From positions 248,001 to 312,000 of the forward strand of contig NZ_JAAIYO010000010.1 in the NCBI RefSeq assembly GCF_014930455.1: a DNA stretch of 64,000 nt. Reading direction: 5' to 3'. Origin of the DNA: Corallococcus soli (lineage in GTDB: Bacteria; Myxococcota; Myxococcia; Myxococcales; Myxococcaceae). The notes under the pieces were generated by a model. That model ran no database searches and was not told where the DNA came from. It worked only from the letters and a program-made list of their open reading frames with translations. The number at the start of each line of letters is the position of its first letter. Within the stretch, counting starts at the first letter, position 1. Position numbers and translations under genes: made by a program. Below are positions 53,929 to 64,000 of this stretch, piece by piece.

Positions 53929-54882
53929 ATGGTGAGTCGCGAAGAGCGCATGTCGGGAGGCTTGTATGGGCTGCTCATCGGGGATGCCCTGGGCGTCCCG
54001 TATGAGTTTCACGGTCCTGAATTGATTCCAGCGCCGGAGGCCATTGAGTACACACCGCCCCCGGGCTTCCACCGTGCGCACGAAGGCGTACCGCCCGGCA
54101 CCTGGTCGGACGATGGCGCCCATGCGCTGTGTCTGCTGGATTCGCTGACGTACCAGAAGGGGCTCGACTGTGAGGACCTGGGTCGGCGTCTGGTGAACTG
54201 GTACGACTGGGGTTACTTGGCGGTGGAGGGCCAGGTGTTCGACGTGGGAATCCAGACGCGCAATGCGCTGGGACGGCTCCGGGACGGCACGCCCGCGCTG
54301 CTCGCCGGGCCGGATGGAGAGAAGGACAACGGCAATGGCTCGCTGATGCGCGTGCTGCCCCTGGCGCTGTGGCACCGGGGCACGGACGCGGCGCTGGCCT
54401 CGGATGCGGCGCTGGCCTCGGATGCGATGGCGCAGTCGCGCGTCACGCACGGGCACCTGCGCTCCCAGGTGTGCTGCGCGGTGTATTGCCTCTGGGCGCG
54501 GCGGATGTTGGAAGGCGCGGCGGACCCGTGGGCGGAGGCCGTGGCCACCTTCCGCGCGCTGTACCCGGAGGAGCACCCCGCCAGGGCGGAGCTGGACACG
54601 CACGTCCGCCCGGAGGACCTGACGCCGGGGAAGGGGAGTGGCTACGTGGTGGACTGCCTGCGCTCCGCCCGTGACTGCGTGGCGAAGGGCTGCACCTACG
54701 AGGAGGTCGTCAAGGCGGCCATCCGGCTGGGCCACGACACGGACACCACGGCCGCGGTGGCGGGCGGCATCGCGGGCCTCCAGTACGGCCTGAAAGGGAT
54801 TCCGCACCGCTGGCGCTCGATGCTTCGCGGTGAGGAGCTGGTGGCGCCGCTCCTCGACCGGCTGCTGAAGCCCCAACCCTGA
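53929..54882 (+). CDS. ADP-ribosylglycohydrolase (DraG/ARH family)
   Basis: A 317-residue helical hydrolase that removes ADP-ribose from proteins or other targets. Motifs: LYGLLIGDALGVPYEF (GDALG), PPGTWSDDGAHALCLL (Mg ligands Asp61 and Asp62; the usual WTDDT reads WSDDG), NGSLMRVLP, THGH and LGHDTDTTAAVAGGIAGLQY (Asp270 and Asp272). The protein is complete. The ATG is directly preceded by GGGAGGA, very close for a ribosome site, so a start at GTG 53932 or ATG 53950 is possible. The last 142 bp are duplicated at 56980-57121. It may belong to the accessory cassette that follows or be the ancestral neighbour of hom. Confidence 0.88.
   Translation: MVSREERMSGGLYGLLIGDALGVPYEFHGPELIPAPEAIEYTPPPGFHRAHEGVPPGTWSDDGAHALCLLDSLTYQKGLDCEDLGRRLVNWYDWGYLAVEGQVFDVGIQTRNALGRLRDGTPALLAGPDGEKDNGNGSLMRVLPLALWHRGTDAALASDAALASDAMAQSRVTHGHLRSQVCCAVYCLWARRMLEGAADPWAEAVATFRALYPEEHPARAELDTHVRPEDLTPGKGSGYVVDCLRSARDCVAKGCTYEEVVKAAIRLGHDTDTTAAVAGGIAGLQYGLKGIPHRWRSMLRGEELVAPLLDRLLKPQP
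54388..54423 (+). repeat. Tandem 18-bp duplication inside the ADP-ribosylglycohydrolase gene
   Basis: GCGGCGCTGGCCTCGGAT occurs twice in a row (54388-54405 and 54406-54423), adding AALASD once more in a surface loop. The frame is kept. Confidence 0.85.
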
Positions 54883-54912
54883 CGGCGCTCAGTCCGGGAA
54901 GATCTCCAGCAC
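54741..54912. repeat. Left copy of the 172-bp direct repeat flanking the toxin cassette
   Basis: The last 142 bp of the ADP-ribosylglycohydrolase gene plus the last codons of the hom gene (minus strand). It matches 56980-57151 with only two substitutions and no gaps, both synonymous in the hydrolase frame (Lys and Leu codons). Confidence 0.93.
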
Positions 54913-55022
54913 ACAGCAGCAGGTGGCTGGTGTTGTTGAGCACGCCCTCGAACCAGCCCAGCCTGCCCAACGCCAGGTCGCGGCGGCACAGCGGCACAGC
55001 GGCATCGCCGCGCCCGCCGCGC
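54888..55022 (-). pseudogene. Remnant of a second homoserine dehydrogenase gene
   Basis: The first part (54888-54912) equals the 3' end of the intact hom gene (LEIFPD and stop). From 54912 it jumps to sequence matching hom interior 57591-57701 (coding LGRLGRFEGVLNNTSHLLLC), with five substitutions and one 1-bp deletion in about 111 bp, after a loss of 439 bp. The junction carries a shared CAC, and the two segments are in different frames. It is clearly a decayed, internally deleted copy. Confidence 0.85.
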
Positions 55023-55227
55023 TTTGCCATTTCTGGCCCGTGCTGCATCCACGCCCATGGATCCTCTGCGGCTTCAATTCTGCCTGATGGGGCCGTGTCC
55101 CGCGCTGGGCCCTGGATTGCTGGGGTCCTGCCACACCAAGCACCCTTGCCGTCAGCGCATGCTGGCATACTCCAGAATGGACCCCCTCTGACCCGAAGCT
55201 TCCTGTCCTGGTGGAAAGGCTGTGGTC

Positions 55228-56145
55228 ATGCGTTCCCGCGCTTGCATTGGACTCCTCCTTTTCCTCTCCGCTTGCGCTACGCGGCCACCGCCTCCCAGCG
55301 CGCGTGGAACTCGGAGCCAGAGGGTTGCCAACCTCCAGCGAGCGGCTGCGCTGCCCTGGACGGACGGCGGACAGTGCGTTGTCCACGAGGCTTCCGAGCC
55401 TTGGCCCGTCCTGGTGGAGAGGTGTTATCAGGCCCTCGACCATGACCGGATTGAGTTCCACGACACTGCGGGAAGATGCGCGGTCGCCTCTGCGGGTGCT
55501 GGTGCCATGGGAGTCGGGCTCTGCGTTCTGGTGGCTCCTGAGCTCGTTGTGGGAGCCGTGATCGTCCTTGGCGTGGTGGTGGTCGCCGTCGCCATCAAGG
55601 AAGAACTGGATGCATATGAGCTACGCCACTCCTACCCCGAGGAAGCAGGGACCTCACGAGGAACGAAGGTGGCATCCCGGGAAGCTGAGGCTCAACGCAA
55701 GCCCAAGCTGAAGCCCGAGCCAGCGGGGCAGGACTGGCAGCCTCCGGTGCCACCCGTGCATGTGGACCAGACGGGCCGCGCCAGTTGCGAACCTGTTCCA
55801 GTTCCCCACGCGGGCGGAGATACCTCGCATAACGAGTGCGCTGACGAGTTCCCTCCCAATCGTTATCCCGGGATGGACGTGCTCGTTGGTGGTGTGCGCT
55901 TCGATGCGTTGCAAGTCGGCGTGCGCGTGCTGTGGGAAATCAAGACCCAGCAATTCGACTCGTACAGTAAATTCATCCGGAGGCGGGAGATTGAAACGGA
56001 GTTGGAGCAAATAGAAAGGGAGCAAGACGCGGCGGCGGCATGCGGATATGGCTACGTGATCGGGGTGAGCACCCAAGCACACAAAGACGCGCTGCTCGGA
56101 GCCCTTCCATCCCTCAAGATCGTCGTCACGGGATGCAAACGATGA
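55228..56145 (+). CDS. SitA-like lipoprotein toxin with PD-(D/E)XK-type C-terminal nuclease domain (DUF6310)
   Basis: A 305-residue lipoprotein. The signal ends in the lipobox FLSAC (Cys16, followed by Ala, so outer-membrane sorting is expected). A variable region (20-85), a strongly hydrophobic segment (86-124, VGLCVLVAPELVVGAVIVLG) and a charged Pro/Lys-rich linker (135-200) follow. The C-terminal domain (about 205-305) reads NRYPGMDVLVGGVRFDALQV then VRVLWEIKT, where Asp226 and Glu237-x-Lys239 match the core of PD-(D/E)XK nucleases, then GYGYVIGVSTQAH. The layout (lipoprotein head, hydrophobic escort region, toxic tail, immunity gene directly after) is that of SitA toxins transferred between myxobacteria by outer-membrane exchange. 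GGAAAGG lies 8 bp before ATG 55228. Nuclease activity is inferred, not shown. Confidence 0.78.
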   Translation: MRSRACIGLLLFLSACATRPPPPSARGTRSQRVANLQRAAALPWTDGGQCVVHEASEPWPVLVERCYQALDHDRIEFHDTAGRCAVASAGAGAMGVGLCVLVAPELVVGAVIVLGVVVVAVAIKEELDAYELRHSYPEEAGTSRGTKVASREAEAQRKPKLKPEPAGQDWQPPVPPVHVDQTGRASCEPVPVPHAGGDTSHNECADEFPPNRYPGMDVLVGGVRFDALQVGVRVLWEIKTQQFDSYSKFIRRREIETELEQIEREQDAAAACGYGYVIGVSTQAHKDALLGALPSLKIVVTGCKR

Positions 56146-56897
56146 CCGCTCGAAATGAACTTGTTCTGACTGTCTACACGCCAGCGCTCCAGGCCGATGA
56201 TGGCCGCACACTCGCTGTCGTCCGTGGCATGGAGCGAGCGCTGCCCGGCCTACGCCTGAAGTGGGAAGTGGGCGAAGGAGGGCGCCCCATCGAGTTACCG
56301 CAACGCGACGCCTGGCTCGTTGAGGCAACAGCACGCGGAAAGCTCCCGCTCCTGTGCAATGGCGACGAGAGCCATCCCGTGACGGTTTCGGGAAGGGGAA
56401 GATCGGGACGCCTCAGTCCGGGCGGTCAGCCGCAGCTCCACGTTCAGGCGGAGTTGCCACTGGATGCGACTGTTATCGCGGCAGCGGGGGAGCTGCTGGA
56501 GCATGTGGGGGAGGGCGCACGCGCGTTCTGGGGGCACGCGACTCCGGATGCCGCTGCGCTGGACATCGCGTATCAGATAGCCCCCACGCTGGAGGGACCG
56601 CCGTCCCCACGCCGGGGGTTGCCCGCACTGAAGCTCTTCGAGCACATCCGCTCGCCCGAGATTCCCTATTACCTCGGGTGGCTGAACTATTGGTCTGCCC
56701 CCGCCGCGCAGGCCATCGGGTTCCCGGACCCGACCCGTGACGCAGAGCTGCTGTCGCGGGCGTGGCGCACGGCATCGGGTGGGTGGCTCGTGCAGCTCAC
56801 CGACACGCCGCTCGACCTGGACAACCCCGCCCACCTGGACGCGCTCCTTCGGGCCTATGAGCGCTTCCCGGAGATCGGCGGGCGTGCAGCGCCTTGA
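56142..56897 (+). CDS. DUF5953-type putative immunity protein
   Basis: A 251-residue cytoplasmic protein without signal peptide or TM segments. The start ATG overlaps the toxin stop (ATGA), so translation is coupled and the ratio to the toxin is fixed; an ATG nine bases earlier is also in frame. Blocks such as RNELVLTVYTPALQADDGRT, DAAALDIAYQIAPTLEG and IRSPEIPYYLGWLNYWS fit the DUF5953 family, known to me only from myxobacteria, often next to DUF6310 genes (recalled, not searched). Position directly after a nuclease-type toxin points to immunity. Confidence 0.72.
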   Translation: MTARNELVLTVYTPALQADDGRTLAVVRGMERALPGLRLKWEVGEGGRPIELPQRDAWLVEATARGKLPLLCNGDESHPVTVSGRGRSGRLSPGGQPQLHVQAELPLDATVIAAAGELLEHVGEGARAFWGHATPDAAALDIAYQIAPTLEGPPSPRRGLPALKLFEHIRSPEIPYYLGWLNYWSAPAAQAIGFPDPTRDAELLSRAWRTASGGWLVQLTDTPLDLDNPAHLDALLRAYERFPEIGGRAAP

Positions 56898-56979
56898 CTT
56901 GATTCGGCGGATTGGGATGCCGCTCCGACTGTAGGAAAGAGGCCCACTGCACGGATGGCCGAGCCTCCCTGGATTTTGT

Positions 56980-57121
56980 GGACACCACGGCCGCGGTGGC
57001 GGGCGGCATCGCGGGCCTCCAGTACGGCCTGAAGGGGATTCCGCACCGCTGGCGCTCGATGCTGCGCGGTGAGGAGCTGGTGGCGCCGCTCCTCGACCGG
57101 CTGCTGAAGCCCCAACCCTGA
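56980..57121 (+). pseudogene. Duplicated 3' end of the ADP-ribosylglycohydrolase gene
   Basis: Codes in frame for the last 46 residues, from the DTTAAVAGGIAG motif to LLKPQP and the stop. It is fused upstream to unrelated sequence (an ATG at 56912 would give a 69-residue chimera) and lacks the rest of the catalytic domain, so it cannot be active alone. Confidence 0.88.
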
Positions 57122-57151
57122 CGGCGCTCAGTCCGGGAAGATCTCCAGCAC
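56980..57151. repeat. Right copy of the 172-bp direct repeat flanking the toxin cassette
   Basis: Partner of 54741-54912, ending where the intact hom gene continues. It brackets the toxin/immunity pair together with the left copy. Confidence 0.93.
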
Positions 57152-58183
57152 GTCCTTCAGCATCGCGGCGCCCGTGCCCCGGGCGCCCTGCTCCGCGTTG
57201 ATGATCGTGTTCACGCCGTGCAGATCGCTGCGGAACACCGCGCCCATCTCCATCGCGCCCAGCCGGGCCAGGGGGTGGGATGCGTCCACGGCGGTGGGCC
57301 GCACGCTCCACTCCCAGCGGCCGTCGGCCAGCGGCTCCGCGCGCGCCAGCAGCAGCACCTGACCGCCCTTCGCCCGCGCCGCGTCCAGCTCCGCGCGCGT
57401 GACGCCGCGCATCCCCGTCACCGCCACGTCCTTCAGCGTCGTGGGCACGCGCATCACCGCGTTGGCCAGGATGACCAGCTTGCTCGCCGTGTCCCAGCCG
57501 TCCACGTCCAGCGACGGGTCCGCCTCCGCGATGCCCAGCGCCTGCGCCTCCGCCAGCGCGGCCTCGTACGTCCGGCCCTCCGCCATGCGGCACAGCAGCA
57601 GGTGGCTGGTGTTGTTGAGCACGCCCTCGAACCGGCCCAGCCTGCCCAGCGCCAGGTCGCGGCGGCCCAGCGACACCAGCGGCATCGCGGCGCCCGCCGC
57701 GCCACTGAAGCGCAGGGGAGGGCGGCCCGGTGACCCCAGGTCGCTCATCGCCGCCAGCTCCTGATACCCCAGCACCAGCGGGCCCTTGCTCGCGAGCACC
57801 GCCGGCATGCCCCGCAGCAGCGCGTCCCGCGTGATGTCCAGCCCGGGCTGCCCGTCCTTCAGGCTCGTGGGCGTGGCCTCCAGCAGCAGGTCCGCCTTCA
57901 CCTCGCGCACCAGCGCCTGTCCGCTCATCCCCGGACGGCCCACCACCGGCAGCGACGCCACCGAAGACTTCGCCCGCTTCGCCGCCAGCACCGCCGCCAC
58001 GTCCAGCCCGTGCGGCGACACCGCCGCCCCGCCGGAGTCCGCCACGCCCACCGGCAGCAGCTCCAGCCGGTAGCGCTCCATCAGCAGCGACGCGCGCGAC
58101 TGGAGGATCTCCAGCAGCGGCACGCCCACGTTCCCCAGGCCCGTCAGCAGGAAGCGCACCGTGCGCACGGCGCGGGGGTTCAT
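57128..58183 (-). CDS. hom: Homoserine dehydrogenase
   Basis: A 351-residue NAD(P)-dependent enzyme reducing aspartate semialdehyde to homoserine, precursor of methionine and threonine. The N-terminal Rossmann motif is VRFLLTGLGNVGVPLLEI, and the substrate region contains ADLLLEATPTSLKDGQPGLD, VLASKGPLVLGYQELAA, GGRTYEAALAEAQALGIAEA-like and ADPSLDVDGWDTASKLVIL. There is no ACT domain, so feedback control through it is absent. ATG 58183 overlaps the stop of the preceding membrane-protein gene (ATGA). It ends 7 bp from the duplicated hydrolase fragment on the other strand. Confidence 0.9.
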   Translation of the reverse strand: MNPRAVRTVRFLLTGLGNVGVPLLEILQSRASLLMERYRLELLPVGVADSGGAAVSPHGLDVAAVLAAKRAKSSVASLPVVGRPGMSGQALVREVKADLLLEATPTSLKDGQPGLDITRDALLRGMPAVLASKGPLVLGYQELAAMSDLGSPGRPPLRFSGAAGAAMPLVSLGRRDLALGRLGRFEGVLNNTSHLLLCRMAEGRTYEAALAEAQALGIAEADPSLDVDGWDTASKLVILANAVMRVPTTLKDVAVTGMRGVTRAELDAARAKGGQVLLLARAEPLADGRWEWSVRPTAVDASHPLARLGAMEMGAVFRSDLHGVNTIINAEQGARGTGAAMLKDVLEIFPD

Positions 58184-58602
58184 GGCGAGAACGCTTCCCG
58201 CACCCCGTCCCGGCGCAGGGTGAAGAGCATCCACGTCGCCACCGGCACCCCCACGAAGCACCCGGGCGTCAGCGTGTACATGGCGCAGATGGCCCCCACC
58301 ATGGCGAGCCCGTACCCCTTGAGGTTCATCGCGCTCCAGGCGCCCCAGATGGCCAGCACCCCGCAGACCACCCCGACCACGATGGCCAGCGTGAAGCCCA
58401 GCGTGAACTCCAGCACCGCGGGCGCCTGGCCCGGGGCGGAGAAGGGCGAGGCCACCTTGAGCGCCGCGAGCACCGCCGCCAGCAGGCTGAAGGTGACGTG
58501 CAGCACGCCCACGATGAGCTGGAAGAACGCCGGGAAGCGCACCATCTGGAAGATCCGGATGCGCGGGTCGCCCGGCGGCAGCTGCGGTCCAGGGCCGCTC
58601 AT
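58180..58602 (-). CDS. Small four-helix membrane protein between metF and hom
   Basis: A 140-residue inner-membrane protein with about four TM segments (near 18-45, 60-85, 86-105 and 108-128: FFQLIVGVLHVTFSLLAAVL, LGFTLAIVVGVVCGVLAIWG, YGLAMVGAICAMYTLTPGCF). No motif is recognised. Both ends overlap the neighbours by ATGA, so it is translated in lockstep with two methionine-pathway enzymes. A role in transport or regulation of that pathway is possible but not shown. Confidence 0.72.
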   Translation of the reverse strand: MSGPGPQLPPGDPRIRIFQMVRFPAFFQLIVGVLHVTFSLLAAVLAALKVASPFSAPGQAPAVLEFTLGFTLAIVVGVVCGVLAIWGAWSAMNLKGYGLAMVGAICAMYTLTPGCFVGVPVATWMLFTLRRDGVREAFSP

Positions 58603-59471
58603 GAGCGGGCCCTCAACGCGCTGACGATCATCCGCGTCGCCGGGGACTTGTTGAGTGTGTAGAAGTGGATGCCCGGCACGCCGCGCGCCAGCAGCTCCAT
58701 GCACTGCACCGTGGCGTGCGCGACCCCCAGCTGCACCACCGCGTCCGGCTGGTCCTTCACGCGCTCCATCTGTAGCGCCAGCCGCATGGGCACCGTGGCG
58801 CCGCACATGCGCGTGAAGCGCTGGACCTGCTCATAGTTGGTGATGGGCATGATGCCGGGGACGATGGGCACGTTGATGCCGGCCCGTCGCGCCCGCTCCA
58901 CGAAGTCGAAATAGAAGGCGTTGTCGAAGAAGAGCTGCGTCACCACGAAGTCCATCCCCGCATCCACCTTGGCCTTCAGGTGCTTGAGGTCGTCCTCGCG
59001 CGACGCCGTCTCCATGTGCCCCTCCGGATAGCACGCACCCCCCAGGCAGAAGTTGAAATCCTCTTCTCGGACGAATCTCACCAACTCCTCCGCGTAGCGG
59101 AACCCGCCCGGCACCGGCTCGAAGGACTGCTGCCCCTGGGGCGGATCCCCGCGCAGCAGGAGCAGGTTCTCGATGCGTGCCGCGGCGAGCCGGCGCAGCA
59201 CGTCACGAAGGTCGTCCCGGGTGTGGCCCACGCACGTCAGGTGCGCCATGGCCTCGATGCCGGTGTGCTCCTTGATGTGCGTCACCAGGTCCACCGTCCG
59301 GTCCCGCGTGCTGCCGCCCGCGCCGTACGTCACCGACACGAACCCCGGATTCAACGGCGCCAGCTCCTCCACCGTGCGCAGGAGCGAGGCCACGCCCGCG
59401 TCCGTCTTGGGAGGAAAAAACTCGAAGGAGAAGCACGGCTGGGAGGGATTGAGGCAGTTGCGGATCTTCAT
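58599..59471 (-). CDS. metF: Methylenetetrahydrofolate reductase MetF
   Basis: A 290-residue FAD enzyme making 5-methyl-tetrahydrofolate for methionine synthesis. TIM-barrel blocks: CFSFEFFPPKTDAGVASLL, FVSVTYGAGGSTRDRTVDL, AHLTCVGHTRDDLRDVL, NLLLLRGDPPQG, GGACYPEGHMET and DFVVTQLFFDNAFYFDFVE. Length and motifs are standard. It is the first gene of the metF-membrane protein-hom operon; it diverges from gcvT, with about 107 bp between the starts. Confidence 0.94.
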   Translation of the reverse strand: MKIRNCLNPSQPCFSFEFFPPKTDAGVASLLRTVEELAPLNPGFVSVTYGAGGSTRDRTVDLVTHIKEHTGIEAMAHLTCVGHTRDDLRDVLRRLAAARIENLLLLRGDPPQGQQSFEPVPGGFRYAEELVRFVREEDFNFCLGGACYPEGHMETASREDDLKHLKAKVDAGMDFVVTQLFFDNAFYFDFVERARRAGINVPIVPGIMPITNYEQVQRFTRMCGATVPMRLALQMERVKDQPDAVVQLGVAHATVQCMELLARGVPGIHFYTLNKSPATRMIVSALRARS

Positions 59472-59503
59472 GGCCGGAGCAGTTTAGACCTTCCGCGTCG
59501 TCC

Positions 59504-59531
59504 TTGATCGGAGAAGGTGCGCCGCTATAGT
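59504..59531 (+). promoter_or_regulatory. Sigma-70-type promoter of the gcv operon
   Basis: TTGATC (59504-59509), a 16-bp spacer and TATAGT (59526-59531), about 48 bp before the gcvT start. The -10 box is a near-perfect match. No glycine riboswitch fits in the short leader. Confidence 0.6.
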
Positions 59532-59578
59532 CCGCGCCGTTTCGCCACCCCTGCCATACCCCTGCCATGGAGAAGTCA

Positions 59579-60664
59579 ATGACCCGGCGCACGCCCCTCA
59601 ACGAGGCCCACCGAAAGCTGGGGGCCCGGATGGTCGACTTCGTCGGTTGGGACATGCCGGTGCAGTACAGCTCCGTCATCGCCGAGCATGAGGCCGTGCG
59701 CACCGCCGTCGGCCTCTTCGACGTCTCGCACATGGGGGAGGTGGAGTTCTTGGGCCCCGGCGCGCTGGAGACGGTGAACCGGCTCATCTCCAACGACCTG
59801 TCGCGCATCCAGGACGGCCAGGCCGTCTACGCGGGCCTGCTCAACGACCTGGGCGGTTTCGTGGACGACGTCGTCGCCTACCGCTTCAGCCCGGAGCGCA
59901 TCCTCATCTGCGTCAACTCCAGCAACCGCGAGAAGGACTTCACCTGGATGAAGGCGCGCGCGGAGGGCGTCTCGCCGGTGGACCGGGGGGACGAGTTCGC
60001 GCAGATCGCCGTCCAGGGCCCCAAGGCCGTGGGCCTGGTGCAGCGGCTGACGAAGGCGGACCTGTCGAAGATCGGCACCTACCGCTTCGCCGAAGGGGAG
60101 GTCGCGGGCGTGAAGTCCATCATCTCCCGCACGGGCTACACGGGCGAGGACGGCTTCGAGCTGTACTGCCCCGCCGACGACGCGGTGAAGCTCTGGGACG
60201 CGCTCCTGGAGGCCGGCCAGCCGGACGGCGTGAAGCCCTGCGGCCTGGGCGCGCGCGACTCGCTGCGCACGGAGATGAAGTACGCGCTGTACGGCAACGA
60301 CATCGACGATGCGCACACCGCCCTGGAGGCGGGCCTGGGGTGGATCGTCAAGCTGGACAAGCCGGGCGGCTTCATCGGCAAGGACGCGCTTGTCGCGCAG
60401 AAGGCCGCGGGCGTGCAGCGCAAGCTCGTGGGCTTCGAAGTCACCGGCGCGGGCATCCCCCGCCACGGCTACCCCATCCTCAAGGACGGCGCCCGCGTGG
60501 GCGAAGTCACCAGCGGCACGCAGGGCCCCACCGTGAAGAAGCCCATCGGCATGGGCTACGTGCCCGCGGCGCTCGCCACCGAGGGCTCCACCTTCGACGT
60601 GGAGATCCGCGGCCGGGCCGTGCCCGCCGTCGTCGTGAAGACCCCCTTCCTCAAGAAGTCCTGA
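59579..60664 (+). CDS. gcvT: Glycine cleavage system T protein (aminomethyltransferase)
   Basis: A 361-residue enzyme that releases ammonia from the lipoyl-bound aminomethyl group and passes the carbon to tetrahydrofolate. Blocks: [72 protein letters not shown] and [22 protein letters not shown] 59579 is chosen since GGAGAAG lies 3-4 bp upstream; an ATG at 59567 is in frame. Followed by gcvH after 41 bp. Confidence 0.95.
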   Translation: MTRRTPLNEAHRKLGARMVDFVGWDMPVQYSSVIAEHEAVRTAVGLFDVSHMGEVEFLGPGALETVNRLISNDLSRIQDGQAVYAGLLNDLGGFVDDVVAYRFSPERILICVNSSNREKDFTWMKARAEGVSPVDRGDEFAQIAVQGPKAVGLVQRLTKADLSKIGTYRFAEGEVAGVKSIISRTGYTGEDGFELYCPADDAVKLWDALLEAGQPDGVKPCGLGARDSLRTEMKYALYGNDIDDAHTALEAGLGWIVKLDKPGGFIGKDALVAQKAAGVQRKLVGFEVTGAGIPRHGYPILKDGARVGEVTSGTQGPTVKKPIGMGYVPAALATEGSTFDVEIRGRAVPAVVVKTPFLKKS

Positions 60665-60705
60665 TTCCCTTCCATCCCTCCGCACGCACGCGAGGAGCCG
60701 TCTCC

Positions 60706-61089
60706 ATGTCCGATTCCATCCCGCAGGACCTGAAGTACACGAAGGAACACGAGTGGGCCCGCGTCGGGACCAAGACCGTGGTGGTGGGTGTCACCGCCCA
60801 CGCCCAGGAAGCGCTGGGCGACGTGGTCTACGTGGAGCTGCCGAAGCTCGGCACCCAGCTGGTGGAGGGCAAGCAGTTCGGCGTCATCGAGTCCACCAAG
60901 GCCGTGTCGGACCTGTACGCGCCCATCAGCGGCACCGTGGTGGCGGTGAACGACGCGCTCACCGGCAACCCGTCCATCATCAACACCGACCCGTATGGGC
61001 AGGGCTGGATCGTGGAGCTTGAGCCCCTGGACGGCGAGCAGGTGGGCAAGCTCCTGGACGCCGCCGCGTACGGCGCGCTCCTGAAGTAG
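60706..61089 (+). CDS. gcvH: Glycine cleavage system H protein
   Basis: A 127-residue lipoyl carrier shuttling the aminomethyl group between P, T and L proteins. The lipoylated residue is Lys65 in [12 protein letters not shown]. The N-terminal [12 protein letters not shown] and the strand [14 protein letters not shown] are standard. Second gene of the gcv operon. Confidence 0.96.
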   Translation: MSDSIPQDLKYTKEHEWARVGTKTVVVGVTAHAQEALGDVVYVELPKLGTQLVEGKQFGVIESTKAVSDLYAPISGTVVAVNDALTGNPSIINTDPYGQGWIVELEPLDGEQVGKLLDAAAYGALLK

Positions 61090-61196
61090 CCCTTCGCGCA
61101 AGAAGTGGAGCGTCCGGATTGTTAGAGACGCTCCACGAGGCTCCGACCCCGTTCGGACGCCGACTCCTTCCGCACCTCACGCGAGCCCTCCCGACC

Positions 61197-64000
<2,804 letters not shown>

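Noticed and set aside
56912-57121. Functional 69-residue gene made of the duplicated hydrolase tail
   Set aside because: It has only the last 46 residues of the hydrolase, lacks the catalytic start, and has no ribosome binding site; better called a fragment.
59472-59578. Glycine or SAM riboswitch between metF and gcvT
   Set aside because: The leaders are too short (under about 50 nt for gcvT) and lack the conserved cores of these riboswitches.

Overview
The window is one continuous chromosome piece, about 70% GC and densely coded on both strands. It looks like a fruiting myxobacterium of the Myxococcaceae (Myxococcus/Corallococcus type). The grounds are a TolQ/TolR/TolR triplet matching the gliding motor genes aglR-aglQ-aglS (including Asp28 of AglQ), a C-terminal tail of the MYXO-CTERM kind on a huge secreted metalloprotease, a lipoprotein toxin resembling the SitA toxins of outer-membrane exchange, and many lipoproteins, TPR proteins and J-domain proteins. 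I see no tRNA, rRNA, CRISPR array, insertion sequence or phage.

Layout. 1-12.9 kb: GH57 glucan branching enzyme, HtrA protease, SGNH hydrolase, a membrane diguanylate cyclase with a haem c motif, pgeF, a CpoB-like lipoprotein, a LysM protein, dprA and topA. 13-15 kb: the agl motor operon behind a good sigma-70 promoter. 15-26.2 kb: DksA-like protein, trmFO, a propeller lipoprotein, an EF-hand membrane protein, xerC, two small genes, hslV-hslU and argD. 26.3-31.3 kb: a J-domain/TPR protein, a DnaK-like chaperone, a TPR protein and a two-subunit MaoC-type dehydratase. 31.4-36.5 kb: M36 metalloprotease. 37-45 kb: SDR protein, coaE, a tetrahaem cytochrome, engB, DUF6178 protein, and a polysaccharide polymerase plus glycosyltransferase behind a putative sigma-54 promoter. 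45-45.5 kb: a gene-free stretch ending in a textbook intrinsic terminator, a candidate non-coding RNA. 45.6-53.6 kb: ornithine cyclodeaminase family protein, ELWxxDGT-repeat lipoprotein, pyrD, adenosine deaminase, Smr protein, TerB/J-domain protein, folD and a Cys-rich secreted protein. 53.9-57.1 kb: the accessory locus described next. 57.1-64 kb: an overlapping metF-membrane protein-hom operon and the divergent glycine cleavage operon gcvT-gcvH-gcvP, cut by the window end.

The most unusual locus is 53.9-57.2 kb. An ADP-ribosylglycohydrolase gene is followed by a decayed piece of the neighbouring homoserine dehydrogenase gene, then a two-gene cassette: a lipoprotein with a PD-(D/E)XK-like nuclease tail (DUF6310 type), overlapped by a DUF5953-type putative immunity gene. 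After the cassette comes a second copy of the 3' end of the ADP-ribosylglycohydrolase gene and then the intact homoserine dehydrogenase. The cassette is bracketed by 172-bp direct repeats that differ at only two positions, both synonymous. This suggests that a kin-discrimination toxin/immunity module entered by recombination through host flanking genes, with no mobile element.

Functional groups: envelope quality control and cell-wall maintenance (HtrA, PgeF, CpoB-like, LysM), motility (agl), proteostasis (HslVU, DnaK-like, three J-domain or TPR proteins), one-carbon and methionine metabolism (folD, metF, hom, gcvTHP), and social or competitive traits (polysaccharide pair, toxin cassette, secreted protease).
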